Shown here one piece after another: positions 24,055 to 32,049 of a stretch of DNA of 64,000 nt; the stretch's first letter is position 1, and each line of letters opens with the position of its first letter. The notes under the pieces are model-generated. The model was given only the letters and a program-made list of their open reading frames with translations. It was not told the DNA's origin and ran no database searches. The stretch lies in contig NZ_JACHJY010000005.1 in the NCBI RefSeq assembly GCF_014203895.1, positions 310,001 to 374,000 on the forward strand. The letters run 5' to 3'. The DNA comes from Streptomyces nymphaeiformis. Its GTDB lineage: Bacteria; Actinomycetota; Actinomycetes; Streptomycetales; Streptomycetaceae. Both the position numbers and the translations under genes were made by a program.

Positions 24055-25020
24055 CTAGAACAGCACCCGGGCGAGGGCCTGCCGGGCCGCCGTCACACGC
24101 GGGTCGTCGACGCCGATCACCTCGAACAGCTCCAGGAGACGGAGCCGCGCCGCGTTCCGGTCGTCGCCCGCCGTGCGGCGCACGGTCTCGACGAGGCGCC
24201 CGAAGGCGTCCTGCACGTGACCGCCCACCAGGTCCAGATCGGCGGCCGCGATCTGCGCGGCGACGTCGGCCGGGTTGTCCGCCGCGTTCTTGCGGACGGC
24301 GCCGGGGTCCAGATCCTGCACCCGGGTGAGCAGTTCGGCCTGCGCCAGACCGAGCTTGGCCTCCGGGTGGGCCGGGTCGTCGGCGAGCACGTTCTTGTAC
24401 GCCTGGACGGCACCCGCCAGGTCGCCCGCGTCGAGCGCGGACATGGCCGCTTCGAGGAGGGCGTCGTACGGGCCGGCCTGCCGCGCGGCGGGCGCCGAGG
24501 CGTCGGCGTCCGCGTCCACGGCGATGCCGGTGAGACCGAAGCGCTCCTCGCCGACCTGGATCAGCTGGTCGAGGGTCTCCCGGATCTGGGCCTCGGGCAC
24601 CGCACCCTGGAACAGCGGCAGCGCCTGACCGGCGACCACCGCGAAAACGGCCGGAATTCCCTGGATGCCGAACTGCTGCATCAGCATCTGGTTGGCGTCG
24701 ACGTCGATCTTCGCGAGCAGGAAGCGGCCGTTGTACTCGACGGCCAGACGCTCCAGGAGGGGGCCGAGCTGCTTGCACGGCTCGCACCACTCGGCCCAGA
24801 AGTCGAGGACGACCGGAACCTCGGCCGAGCGCTGGAGCACATCGCGCTCGAAGCCGACCTCGTCGACGTCGATCACCAGGGCCGACGGGGGCACGGCGGC
24901 GGAACCACCCTGCCGGGCGGCTTCGGCGCGCACCTGCTCCGCCTTCGCCTTGGCCTCTCCGGCCGCCTTCACCGCGGCGAGGTCGACGACGCCGCTCATG
25001 GACATGTTTCGGGGCTGCAT
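24055..25020 (-). CDS. Thioredoxin-TPR protein (CnoX/YbbN-like)
   Basis: A 321-residue protein with a thioredoxin domain at about 45-150 (FWAEWCEPCKQL, cis-proline in QGIPAVFAV) and a C-terminal TPR domain (about 190-320; ALDAGDLAGAVQAYKNVLADDP, QAELLTRV). This layout matches CnoX/YbbN co-chaperones, which hold oxidised clients and pass them to GroEL; the active-site WCEPC keeps both cysteines, unlike some YbbN. ATG at 25020 has GGGGGAGG about 9 nt upstream. A 5' region with two covarying hairpins lies 120-170 nt upstream. Confidence 0.88.
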   Translation of the reverse strand: MQPRNMSMSGVVDLAAVKAAGEAKAKAEQVRAEAARQGGSAAVPPSALVIDVDEVGFERDVLQRSAEVPVVLDFWAEWCEPCKQLGPLLERLAVEYNGRFLLAKIDVDANQMLMQQFGIQGIPAVFAVVAGQALPLFQGAVPEAQIRETLDQLIQVGEERFGLTGIAVDADADASAPAARQAGPYDALLEAAMSALDAGDLAGAVQAYKNVLADDPAHPEAKLGLAQAELLTRVQDLDPGAVRKNAADNPADVAAQIAAADLDLVGGHVQDAFGRLVETVRRTAGDDRNAARLRLLELFEVIGVDDPRVTAARQALARVLF

Positions 25021-25140
25021 GGATACATCCTCCCCCTTCCGCGCGCGTAACCGGTAAGCCATGGCTGAACCGTGCCGTCCGCGCATCTCCCGCCGGTGTG
25101 CGAGACGCGCGTACGACACGGTTCTTCGTCTTCGGTGGCA

Positions 25141-25187
25141 CCGGGTCCCCACCCGGCACCTTCTTCCGCGCCGGATCCCCATCCGGC
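25141..25187. repeat. Two tandem covarying hairpins
   Basis: CCGGGT-CCCC-ACCCGG (25141-25156) and CCGGAT-CCCC-ATCCGG (25171-25186), 30 bp apart. The arms differ at one position on both sides, so pairing is kept while sequence changes. The second extends to 7 bp. They lie in the thioredoxin-TPR / tetR divergent gap, 121-167 nt upstream of the thioredoxin-TPR start, and could form RNA stems in its leader or be protein sites. The rest of the gap 25021-25348 shows nothing else except the tetR operator. Confidence 0.55.
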
Positions 25188-25319
25188 ACTCTGGTTGTCG
25201 CTCAGGCCGCTCAATGCCTTTCGCTACAGGTCGTAGCGTAACTCCAGGGATGGATCCGGGGGGAGCCCGCGGACGCGATCCGCGCGGTGAACTGCCTCAC
25301 ATCACCGACCTCTGGCGGT

Positions 25320-25337
25320 ATACCTACCGGCGGGTAT
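25320..25337. promoter_or_regulatory. Candidate TetR operator
   Basis: Dyad ATACC-N8-GGTAT centred on CCGG, 12 nt before the tetR ATG, the usual form of a TetR-family self-operator. It overlaps a TATGGT -10 (25335-25340), so binding would block transcription. Confidence 0.5.
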
Positions 25338-25348
25338 GGTCGCTTCTC

Positions 25349-25990
25349 ATGTGTAGCCGCACCAACCCCCGCAGCAGCCGTACCGGGCGCCCCCGCTCCA
25401 CCGAGGCCGACACGGCCATCCTGGAGGCGACGCGCGCGGCCCTGGTCGAGCTGGGCTGGTCCAAGCTCACGATGGGGGACGTGGCCGGCCGGGCCGGGGT
25501 GGCGAAGACGACGCTGTACCGCCGCTGGCCCAGCAAGAACGAGCTCGTGGTGGACGCCGTGGCCGTCCTCTTCGACGAACTCGAGATGCCGGACCTCGGT
25601 TCCCTCCAGGCCGACATCGAGCACGTGGTGCTGCAGTTCGCGGCCCTCCTGGAGCGGCCCGAGACGAAGACGGCCCTGATGGCCGTGGTCGCCGAGTCGA
25701 CCCGGGACGAGCCGCTGCGCGAGCGCATCCGCGCCTCGATAGTCGACCGCCAGAAGCGGCTGGTCCTGGCCGGCCGCGAGCGGGCGCAGCAGCGCGGCGA
25801 ACTCCCGCCGGGCCGCGACCCGATGGCCGTGGACGCGACCGACGACCTGATCTTCGACGTCATCGCCGGCGCGGTGGTGCACCGCGCGCTGGTCAGCGCG
25901 GAGCCGGTGGACGGCCCCTGGGTGGCCCGCCTCTCCGCGCTCCTGGTGGGCGGCCTGGGCGCGGCGGCGGCGACCGGCGGCGACCGGTGA
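25349..25990 (+). CDS. TetR-family transcriptional regulator
   Basis: A 213-residue TetR regulator: HTH at about 20-65 (KLTMGDVAGRAGVAKTTLYRRW is the recognition region) and a helical ligand/dimer domain to the end, of the TetR_C_11 type (FAALLERPETKTALMAVVAES). ATG at 25349 follows an operator-like dyad and a TATGGT -10, with no ribosome site, so the mRNA is probably leaderless and autorepressed. It is divergent from the thioredoxin-TPR gene; ligand and targets are unknown. Confidence 0.9.
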   Translation: MCSRTNPRSSRTGRPRSTEADTAILEATRAALVELGWSKLTMGDVAGRAGVAKTTLYRRWPSKNELVVDAVAVLFDELEMPDLGSLQADIEHVVLQFAALLERPETKTALMAVVAESTRDEPLRERIRASIVDRQKRLVLAGRERAQQRGELPPGRDPMAVDATDDLIFDVIAGAVVHRALVSAEPVDGPWVARLSALLVGGLGAAAATGGDR

Positions 25991-26026
25991 CCACCTCGGC
26001 GGCCACGGGCTGAGCGGGGGACGCGG

Positions 26027-26060
26027 CAGGGGCGGTACGGGAGTTCCCGTACCGCCCCTG
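26027..26060. terminator. Bidirectional terminator tetR / icmA
   Basis: Perfect 16-bp arms (CAGGGGCGGTACGGGA and complement) with a 2-nt centre, between the convergent tetR and icmA stops. Confidence 0.85.
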
Positions 26061-26080
26061 TCATGTCTCCGTGCGGGGGA

Positions 26081-27781
26081 TCAGAAGCCCGGGGGCTCCG
26101 TGTAGACGCCCCACTCGTCGCGCAGGGCGTCGCAGATCTCGCCGAGGGTGGCCTCCGCGCGGACGGCCTCCAGCATCGGGACGATCATGTTCGAGCCGTC
26201 GCGGGCCGCCTTGAGCATCGCGTCGAGGGAGGCGCGGACCTTGGCGTCGTCACGGCGCTCCTTGCGCTCGCCGAGGACGCGGACCTGCTCCCACTCGACC
26301 TCGTGGCTGACCCGCAGGATCTCCAGGTCGCCGGTGACCGAGCCGTGGTGGACGTTGACGCCGACGACCCGCTTGTCGCCCTTCTCCAGGGACCGCTGGT
26401 ACGTGAAGGCGGACTCGGCGATCTCGCCGGTGAACCAGCCGTCCTCGATGCCGCGCAGGATGCCGGAGGTGATCGGGCCGATGGGGTGCTGGCCGTCCGG
26501 GTGGGCGCGGCGGCCGCGCTCCTTGATCTGGTCGAAGATCTTCTCGGCGTCGGCCTCGATGCGGTCGGTGAGCTGCTCGACGTACCAGGAACCGCCCAGC
26601 GGGTCGGCGACGTTGGCGACGCCGGTCTCCTCCATCAGGACCTGCTGGGTGCGCAGCGCGATCTCGGCGGCCTGCTCGCTGGGGAGCGCGAGGGTCTCGT
26701 CGAGGGCGTTGGTGTGGAGGGAGTTGGTGCCGCCGAGGACGGCGGAGAGGGCCTCGACCGCGGTGCGCACGACGTTGTTGTACGGCTGCTGGGCGGTGAG
26801 GGAGACGCCGGCGGTCTGGGTGTGGAAGCGGAGCCACTGGGCCTTGTCGGTCTTGGCGCCGTAGACCTCCTTCATCCAGCGGGCCCAGATCCGGCGCGCG
26901 GCGCGGAACTTGGCGATCTCCTCGAAGAAGTCGAGGTGCGCGTCGAAGAAGAAGGAGAGGCCGGGGGCGAAGACGTCGACGTCGAGGCCGCGGGAGAGGC
27001 CGAGCTCCACGTAGCCGAAGCCGTCGGCGAGGGTGTACGCGAGCTCCTGCGCGGCCGTCGCGCCGGCCTCGCGGATGTGGTAGCCGGAGACGGAGAGCGG
27101 CTTGTACGCGGGGATGCTCGCCGCGCAGTGCTCCATCAGGTCGCCGATGAGGCGCAGGTGGGGCTCGGGCTCGAAGAGCCACTCCTTCTGCGCGATGTAC
27201 TCCTTGAAGATGTCGGTCTGGAGCGTGCCGTTGAGCACGGCCGGGTCGACGCCCTGGCGCTCGGCGGCGACGAGGTACATGCAGAAGACGGGCACGGCGG
27301 GGCCGCTGATCGTCATCGACGTCGTGACGTCGCCGAGCGGGATGTCCTTGAAGAGGACCTCCATGTCGGCGGCGGAGTCGATGGCGACGCCGCAGTGGCC
27401 GACCTCGCCGAGGGAGCGGGGGTCGTCGGAGTCGCGGCCCATGAGGGTCGGCATGTCGAAGGCGACGGAGAGGCCGCCGCCGCCGGCGGCCAGGATCATC
27501 TTGTAGCGCTCGTTGGTCTGCTCGGCGTTGCCGAAGCCGGCGAACTGGCGGATGGTCCAGGTCCGGCCGCGGTAGCCGGTCGGGTGCAGGCCCCGGGTGA
27601 AGGGGTACTCACCGGGCCAGCCGATGCGCTCGAACCCCTCGTAGGTGTCGCCGGGCCGGGGCCCGTAGACCGGCTCGACGGCGTCGCCGGAGAGCGTGGT
27701 GAAGTCGGCGTCCCGCTTGCGGGCCTTGTCGTAACGGGCCTGCCAGCGACGGCGGCCTTCCTCGATGGCGTCAGCGTCCAT
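26081..27781 (-). CDS. icmA: Isobutyryl-CoA mutase large subunit
   Basis: A 566-residue large subunit of a B12-dependent acyl-CoA mutase. The size and two substrate-pocket residues separate it from methylmalonyl-CoA mutase: F80 (in TIRQFAG) and Q198 (in EYIAQKEW) replace the Tyr and Arg of the mutase, the known IcmA signature. It would interconvert isobutyryl-CoA and butyryl-CoA, linking valine breakdown to polyketide precursors. The B12-binding small subunit IcmB is not in the window; in streptomycetes it lies elsewhere. The MeaB-type chaperone is 8 kb away. ATG at 27781 has no ribosome site and lies 6 nt after a -10, so the mRNA is predicted leaderless, under a palindromic operator. Confidence 0.95.
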   Translation of the reverse strand: MDADAIEEGRRRWQARYDKARKRDADFTTLSGDAVEPVYGPRPGDTYEGFERIGWPGEYPFTRGLHPTGYRGRTWTIRQFAGFGNAEQTNERYKMILAAGGGGLSVAFDMPTLMGRDSDDPRSLGEVGHCGVAIDSAADMEVLFKDIPLGDVTTSMTISGPAVPVFCMYLVAAERQGVDPAVLNGTLQTDIFKEYIAQKEWLFEPEPHLRLIGDLMEHCAASIPAYKPLSVSGYHIREAGATAAQELAYTLADGFGYVELGLSRGLDVDVFAPGLSFFFDAHLDFFEEIAKFRAARRIWARWMKEVYGAKTDKAQWLRFHTQTAGVSLTAQQPYNNVVRTAVEALSAVLGGTNSLHTNALDETLALPSEQAAEIALRTQQVLMEETGVANVADPLGGSWYVEQLTDRIEADAEKIFDQIKERGRRAHPDGQHPIGPITSGILRGIEDGWFTGEIAESAFTYQRSLEKGDKRVVGVNVHHGSVTGDLEILRVSHEVEWEQVRVLGERKERRDDAKVRASLDAMLKAARDGSNMIVPMLEAVRAEATLGEICDALRDEWGVYTEPPGF

Positions 27782-27787
27782 GCTTCG

Positions 27788-27817
27788 AATTTACTAGGAC
27801 GTCCTAGTAAATGTCGA
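27788..27817 (-). promoter_or_regulatory. icmA promoter with 24-bp palindromic operator in the spacer
   Basis: On the minus strand TCGACA (27817-27812, five of six match to TTGACA), 18 nt, TAAATT (27793-27788), then 6 nt to the ATG. A perfect 24-bp palindrome, half-site ATTTACTAGGAC, spans 27789-27812 and fills the whole spacer. This is a strong candidate for tight repression. The regulator is unknown; the nearby MarR (28242-28751) or TetR (25349-25990) are candidates. Confidence 0.75.
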
Positions 27818-27853
27818 TGGCAAACCCCCGCACATCAGTGCGGGGGTGCACGC

Positions 27854-28186
27854 TCAGGCGTTGACCGGGGCCGGCTGCGCGCCGCTGACCAGCGGAAGCG
27901 TCTCGGCGACGACCTTGCGCTCGACGAAGAACGCGGCGGTCGGGATGGTGCCGGAGACCAGCACCCAGATGAGCTTGCCGAACGGCCACTTGGCCTTCGA
28001 GCCCAGGTCGAAGGCGAAGACCAAGTAGATGATGTAGAGGACGCCGTGGATCTGGGAGACCACGAGGGTCAGGCCCTCGCCGACGCCGAAGCCGTACTTG
28101 GCGACCATGCACGCGCAGAGGATGAGCAGCATGACGGCGGTCACGTAGGCCATGACGCGGTAGCGGGTCAGCACGCTGGATTTCAT
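27854..28186 (-). CDS. DUF3817 membrane protein (first copy)
   Basis: A 110-residue inner-membrane protein with three hydrophobic segments (VMAYVTAVMLLILCACMV; ILYIIYLVFAF-like; IWVLVSGTIPTAAFFVE) and the DUF3817 pattern IHGVLYIIYLVFAFDL. Function unknown. ATG at 28186 lacks a ribosome site and follows TACGCT by 7 nt, so the mRNA may be leaderless. A second DUF3817 gene lies at 31589-31996. Confidence 0.8.
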   Translation of the reverse strand: MKSSVLTRYRVMAYVTAVMLLILCACMVAKYGFGVGEGLTLVVSQIHGVLYIIYLVFAFDLGSKAKWPFGKLIWVLVSGTIPTAAFFVERKVVAETLPLVSGAQPAPVNA

Positions 28187-28241
28187 GCCGTCGAGCGTAA
28201 CGGCACGATCCGGGCGATCTTCGCGGGGGTGGGGGTGCCCG

Positions 28242-28751
28242 TCAGCCCTCGTCGAAGTCGTGCGCCGCGACGCGCAGCGGGCGGAGCATCGCGAAGATCT
28301 CCGCGCACTCCTCGGCGTCGTACGCACCGAGGCCGAACTCCATCTCCATCAGGTCGCGGGTCGCGGCCTCGACCACCTCGCGGCCCTTCTCCGTGATGGA
28401 GGCGAGGGTGCCGCGGCCGTCGTTGGGGTTCGGCCGCTTCGCCACGAGACCCGACTTCACCAGGCGGTCCACCGTGTTCGTCACCGAGGTCGGGTGGACC
28501 TGCAGCCGCTCGCCGATCTTGGACATCGGCAGCTCGCCGGCCTTCGAGAAGGTCAGCAGCACCAGCGCCTCGTAGCGGGCGAAGGTCAGCCCGTACGGCT
28601 TGACCACGGCGTCCACCTCGGCCAGCAGGATCTGGTGGGCGCGCATGATCGAGGTGATCGCGGCCATCGAGGGGACCGGGCCCCAGCGCTTCTGCCAGAG
28701 TTCGTCGGCTCGGGCGATGGGGTCGAAGGGGAGACTGAGCGGCTTGGACAC
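28242..28751 (-). CDS. MarR-family transcriptional regulator
   Basis: A 169-residue MarR protein: dimerisation helices at both ends, winged HTH at about 70-110 (LPMSKIGERLQVHPTSVTNTVDRLV) and wing residues DGRG. GTG at 28751 is chosen because a TATGGT -10 ends 6 nt before it, predicting a leaderless mRNA; an in-frame ATG 8 codons earlier lies in the operator. A GACCA-N7-TGGTC dyad overlaps the promoter, so it probably represses itself and perhaps the neighbouring MFS exporter or DUF3817 gene. Confidence 0.88.
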   Translation of the reverse strand: MSKPLSLPFDPIARADELWQKRWGPVPSMAAITSIMRAHQILLAEVDAVVKPYGLTFARYEALVLLTFSKAGELPMSKIGERLQVHPTSVTNTVDRLVKSGLVAKRPNPNDGRGTLASITEKGREVVEAATRDLMEMEFGLGAYDAEECAEIFAMLRPLRVAAHDFDEG

Positions 28752-28756
28752 GCATC

Positions 28757-28773
28757 GACCATACCGACTGGTC
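28757..28773. promoter_or_regulatory. Candidate MarR self-operator
   Basis: Inverted repeat GACCA-N7-TGGTC overlapping the predicted -10 (28758-28763) of the marR gene. Confidence 0.5.
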
Positions 28774-28782
28774 ATATGCCGG

Positions 28783-30219
28783 TCAGCCCCGTCTCGCCTT
28801 TCGGTCGCCGCCCCTGGTCGCCCGCAGCTCGACGGCGGCGGCGAGCAGGCAGAGCGTGCCGAGGACGCCCGTGCCCGCCACGACCGTGTGCACGGGGGCG
28901 AACTCGGCCGCGACCCCGGCCCCGGCCATGCCGACGCCCTGGACGGTCATCATGCCCGCGGTCATCAGGGTCATGGCCCTCCCCCGCTGCTCCTCGGGGA
29001 CGGCGGCGACGAACCAGGCGTCGAGGCCGAGGGTGTACGCGCCGGTGGCACCGGCCAGGAAGAGCGCGACGGCCGCGAGGGCGACGCCCGGCCGGGGGCC
29101 GTAGAGGAGGTACGGCACGACGCTGGCGACGGCGAGCGGCAGCACGATCCGGGAGCGGGTCGCGGCGGTCAGGAACGATCCGGCGAACAGCTCGCCCGCG
29201 ATGGTGCCGACGGGCAGCGCGCACATGAGGAGGCCGAGGGCGGCGGTGGAGACGCCGATCTCGTCGGCGTAGGGGGCGGCGAGGGCCTCGGGGACGACGG
29301 CGAAGAGCGGCGGCACCCAGAACATCAGCATCAGGGCCCGTACGCGCCGGTTGCGCAGCACGGCGAAGGTGCCGGAGAGCCCCGGCGAGTCGGTCCCGCG
29401 GGCGGGGCGGCGGGCGGTGCCGAGGCGCAGCAGCAGGGCGGAGGCGAGGAAGGTGACGGTGGTGACGACGAGGGCGCCGCGCGGCGGGACGAGGGTGAGG
29501 AGGACGCCGCCGGCGGCGAAGCCGGTGAGGAGGGCGCTCTGCGACACGATCCGCAGCAGCGACCGCCCGAGGACGAAGAGGTCGCCCTCGCCGAGGACGT
29601 CGGCGAGGGTCGCCATGCGGGTGCCGTTGAAGACGGGCGAGACGACGGCGATGGCGCAGCGCAGCGCGAGCAGGACGGCGACGGGGGTGGCGGGCACCAC
29701 CATGAGCGCGACGCAGCCCGCGCAGACGAGGTCGCAGAAGACGAGGATCCGGCGCGGCGGAAGCCGGTCGGTGAGCCCGGCGAGGAGGGTGCCGCCGAGG
29801 AGGTACGGCAGGAACCCGAGCGCGAAGGTGAGGGAGGAGAGGAGCGGCGACTTCGTCAGGTCGTAGACGAGGACGGTGAGCGCGAGCTCGCTGACGACGA
29901 CCCCGAGCAACGAGAACAGGTGCGCCACGAACACGAACCGGAACTCACGGACGGCGAAGACGGCCCGGTAGCCGGGAGCGCCCACCGCGACGGGCACGGC
30001 CTCGGGGCCGGGGGCCGAGGCGGGGGCCGGGCCGTCGCTCTCGGGGTCGCCGGTCCGGCCGGGGGCGACACCGGGAGCCGCCACCCCGACGGGCGCAGCC
30101 TCGTGGCCGGAGGCCGGCGCGGTAACGGCGAGGACCCGCTCGGAGACAGACGCCATAGGCGTGGGGGCAGGGGTGTGCGCGGGCGCCTGGGAGGGCGTCC
30201 GAGTGTGGTTCTCGGGCAT
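28783..30219 (-). CDS. MFS transporter
   Basis: A 478-residue major facilitator protein, probably a proton-driven exporter. Residues 1-80 are a Pro/Ala/Gly-rich cytoplasmic extension with no domain; about 12 transmembrane segments follow (FVFVAHLFSLLGVVVSELALTVLV onward), with the loop motif GGTLLAGLTDRLPPRR between TM2 and TM3. The long N-terminal extension is unusual and a later start cannot be excluded. It lies downstream of no gene on its strand and divergent from a DUF5937-type regulator, which may control it. Substrate unknown. Confidence 0.85.
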   Translation of the reverse strand: MPENHTRTPSQAPAHTPAPTPMASVSERVLAVTAPASGHEAAPVGVAAPGVAPGRTGDPESDGPAPASAPGPEAVPVAVGAPGYRAVFAVREFRFVFVAHLFSLLGVVVSELALTVLVYDLTKSPLLSSLTFALGFLPYLLGGTLLAGLTDRLPPRRILVFCDLVCAGCVALMVVPATPVAVLLALRCAIAVVSPVFNGTRMATLADVLGEGDLFVLGRSLLRIVSQSALLTGFAAGGVLLTLVPPRGALVVTTVTFLASALLLRLGTARRPARGTDSPGLSGTFAVLRNRRVRALMLMFWVPPLFAVVPEALAAPYADEIGVSTAALGLLMCALPVGTIAGELFAGSFLTAATRSRIVLPLAVASVVPYLLYGPRPGVALAAVALFLAGATGAYTLGLDAWFVAAVPEEQRGRAMTLMTAGMMTVQGVGMAGAGVAAEFAPVHTVVAGTGVLGTLCLLAAAVELRATRGGDRKARRG

Positions 30220-30302
30220 GGGCGCAGCCTGCCCGGTGCGAGGAGTTCCCCCTAGACTTTCGGCTCCAGGCGAATGTTCCGCCGCATCCCCCGGAGGGTC
30301 CC

Positions 30303-31295
30303 GTGCCGTACCACCTGCGTTTCGGCGAGGCCGACCCGTTGCGGATCCGGTTCGCCGTCTCGCCGCTCTGGGAGACGCACTCCGCCGTGCGGGTGCTCGC
30401 GCGGCCCGAGAAGCAGGGGTACCACCTGCCGTGGATGCGGCGGATCGCGGGCGCCGCGCGGGAGCTCGACCTGCGGCCGCTGCACCTGCTCATGCCGCTG
30501 CGCGGGCACAACCCGGACTTCCTCTATCCCCCGCCCCTGGGCCCCGCCGCCGCCTTCGAGGACGAGATCGCGGCCGTACGGGAGATCGATCCGGCCCTCG
30601 CGCGCGACGACTTCGCGCGGGCGCTCGCCGAGACGCCGGGGGCGGCGGACACCGTGGAGGGGCGGCGGCTGCTCGCCGACCCCGCGGGGGCGGTGGAGCG
30701 GCTGGCCGAGCTGCTCCGGGCCGCCTGGGAGGCGCTGATCGCGCCCGAGTGGCCCCGGCTGCGGGCGCTGCTCGAGGCGGACGTGGCGTACCACTCGCGG
30801 CGGCTCGCGGAGGGCGGGCTCGAACGGCTGCTCGGCGAGCTCCATCCGGCCTTCGACTGGGCCTCGGAGACGGCCACGCTGCGGGTGGACTATCCCGGGG
30901 AGCACGACCGGCCGCTGGACGGGCAGGGTCTCGTGCTCATGCCGTCGGTGTTCACCTGGCCGGACGTGGTGAGCGGGTTCGATCCGCCGTGGCAGCCGAC
31001 GGTGGTCTATCCGGCGCGCGGGATCGGCGGCCTGTGGTCGGAGCCCCGGGACCGTACCCCCGAGGCGCTCGCCCGGCTGCTCGGCCCGGTGCGGGCGGAC
31101 GTCCTGTGCGCGCTGGCGGAGCCGATGGGGACGACGGCGCTGGCCCATCTCCTGGGGCGGGCGCCGTCGTCCGTGTCCTCGCACCTGGCGGTGCTGCGGG
31201 ATGCGGGGCTGCTGACCTCGCGGCGGTACGGCCACCAGGTGCTGTACGAGCGGACCCCGCTGGGCATCGCGCTGTCGCAGCCCGAGACGGACTGA
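30303..31295 (+). CDS. ArsR-like winged-helix regulator (DUF5937 type)
   Basis: A 330-residue protein with a large N-terminal domain (1-240) of the DUF5937 sort and a C-terminal ArsR-type winged HTH (about 258-320; ALAEPMGTTALAHLLGRAPSSVSSHLAVL). GTG at 30303 has GGAGG 5 nt upstream. It is divergent from an MFS exporter and is its likely regulator; many such proteins in Streptomyces sit beside MFS genes. TAGACT at 30253-30258 is a possible -10. Its stop is 3 bp from the convergent thiamine-binding-family gene. Confidence 0.82.
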   Translation: MPYHLRFGEADPLRIRFAVSPLWETHSAVRVLARPEKQGYHLPWMRRIAGAARELDLRPLHLLMPLRGHNPDFLYPPPLGPAAAFEDEIAAVREIDPALARDDFARALAETPGAADTVEGRRLLADPAGAVERLAELLRAAWEALIAPEWPRLRALLEADVAYHSRRLAEGGLERLLGELHPAFDWASETATLRVDYPGEHDRPLDGQGLVLMPSVFTWPDVVSGFDPPWQPTVVYPARGIGGLWSEPRDRTPEALARLLGPVRADVLCALAEPMGTTALAHLLGRAPSSVSSHLAVLRDAGLLTSRRYGHQVLYERTPLGIALSQPETD

Positions 31296-31298
31296 CCG

Positions 31299-31592
31299 TC
31301 AGGCGCCGAGGTGGCGTTCCACCGTCTCGACCTTCGCCGTGAGGCCGTCCGTCACGCCCGGGCGGATGTCGGCCTTCATGACCACCGAGACGCGCGGCGC
31401 GCGGGCCTCGACGGCGGCGACGGCGCGCTTCACGACGTCCATCACCTCGTCCCACTCGCCCTCGATCGAGGTGAACATCGCGTCCGTGCGGTTCGGCAGG
31501 CCCGACTCCCGGACGACCCGGACGGCGTCGGCGACGTACTCGCCGACCTCCTCCCCCACGCCGAGGGGGGTCACGGAGAACGCGACGATCAT
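31299..31592 (-). CDS. MTH1187/YkoF-family thiamine-binding protein
   Basis: A 97-residue ferredoxin-like protein. The start MIVAFSVTPLG, the middle TDAMFTSIEGEWDEVMDVVKRA and the end VSVVMKADIRPG match the MTH1187 family, small oligomeric proteins that bind thiamine or related ligands in the cytoplasm. ATG at 31592 overlaps the DUF3817 stop (ATGA), so the two are co-translated. Role here unknown. Confidence 0.85.
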   Translation of the reverse strand: MIVAFSVTPLGVGEEVGEYVADAVRVVRESGLPNRTDAMFTSIEGEWDEVMDVVKRAVAAVEARAPRVSVVMKADIRPGVTDGLTAKVETVERHLGA

Positions 31593-31996
31593 GCCTTCAC
31601 CGCGTCCTGGGCAGCCTCGGCCCGCGCGCGGGAGGCGATGACCGCGTCCTCGGCCTCGCGCTTCAGCTTCCGCTCGGCGTAGAAGCCCCCCAGGGGCAGC
31701 ACCGAGAGGACGAAGTAGAGGGCGGCGGTGCCGAAGCTCCACTTGGTCTTGTTCCAGGCGTCCAGCCAGAAGAGCACGTACAGGACGAACAGGACGCCGT
31801 GGATCGCCCCCATGACCGGCACCGCGTTGAAGTCCGTCGTCCGCTTCAACACCGAGCAGACCAGCAGGAGCAGGAACGAGACGGCCTCCGGCGCGGAGAC
31901 GAGCCGGAGCCGGTGGAGGGAGGAAGCGGTCTTGATGTCCACGGAGGGGGTCACCTTCGTTCGATCTTGTGAACGGATGCACAAGGGCCCGTTCAT
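31589..31996 (-). CDS. DUF3817 membrane protein (second copy)
   Basis: A 135-residue membrane protein with three hydrophobic segments (AVSFLLLLVCSVL; GAIHGVLFVLYVLFWLDAW; TAALYFVLSVLPLGGFYAE) and an alanine-rich charged tail. The DUF3817 pattern IHGVLFVLYVLFWLD matches the copy at 27854. ATG at 31996 has AGGAG about 9 nt upstream; GTG starts 15-18 codons later are possible. It is coupled to the thiamine-binding gene and divergent from the AIM24 operon. Confidence 0.75.
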   Translation of the reverse strand: MNGPLCIRSQDRTKVTPSVDIKTASSLHRLRLVSAPEAVSFLLLLVCSVLKRTTDFNAVPVMGAIHGVLFVLYVLFWLDAWNKTKWSFGTAALYFVLSVLPLGGFYAERKLKREAEDAVIASRARAEAAQDAVKA

Positions 31997-32002
31997 TGTG
32001 CA
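31966..32002. promoter_or_regulatory. Overlapping TTGTGCA dyads between DUF3817 and AIM24 genes
   Basis: CTTGTG-N8-CACAAG (31966-31985) and TGCACAA-N11-TTGTGCA (31978-32002) share the middle half-site. The rightmost half overlaps the DUF3817 start codon. Three half-sites of one motif suggest a cooperative regulator of the divergent pair. Confidence 0.4.
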
Positions 32003-32049
32003 CGGCTCCTTTGCTGTCTCTTTAGCCGGGGGCCCAGTACCTTCCTGGG

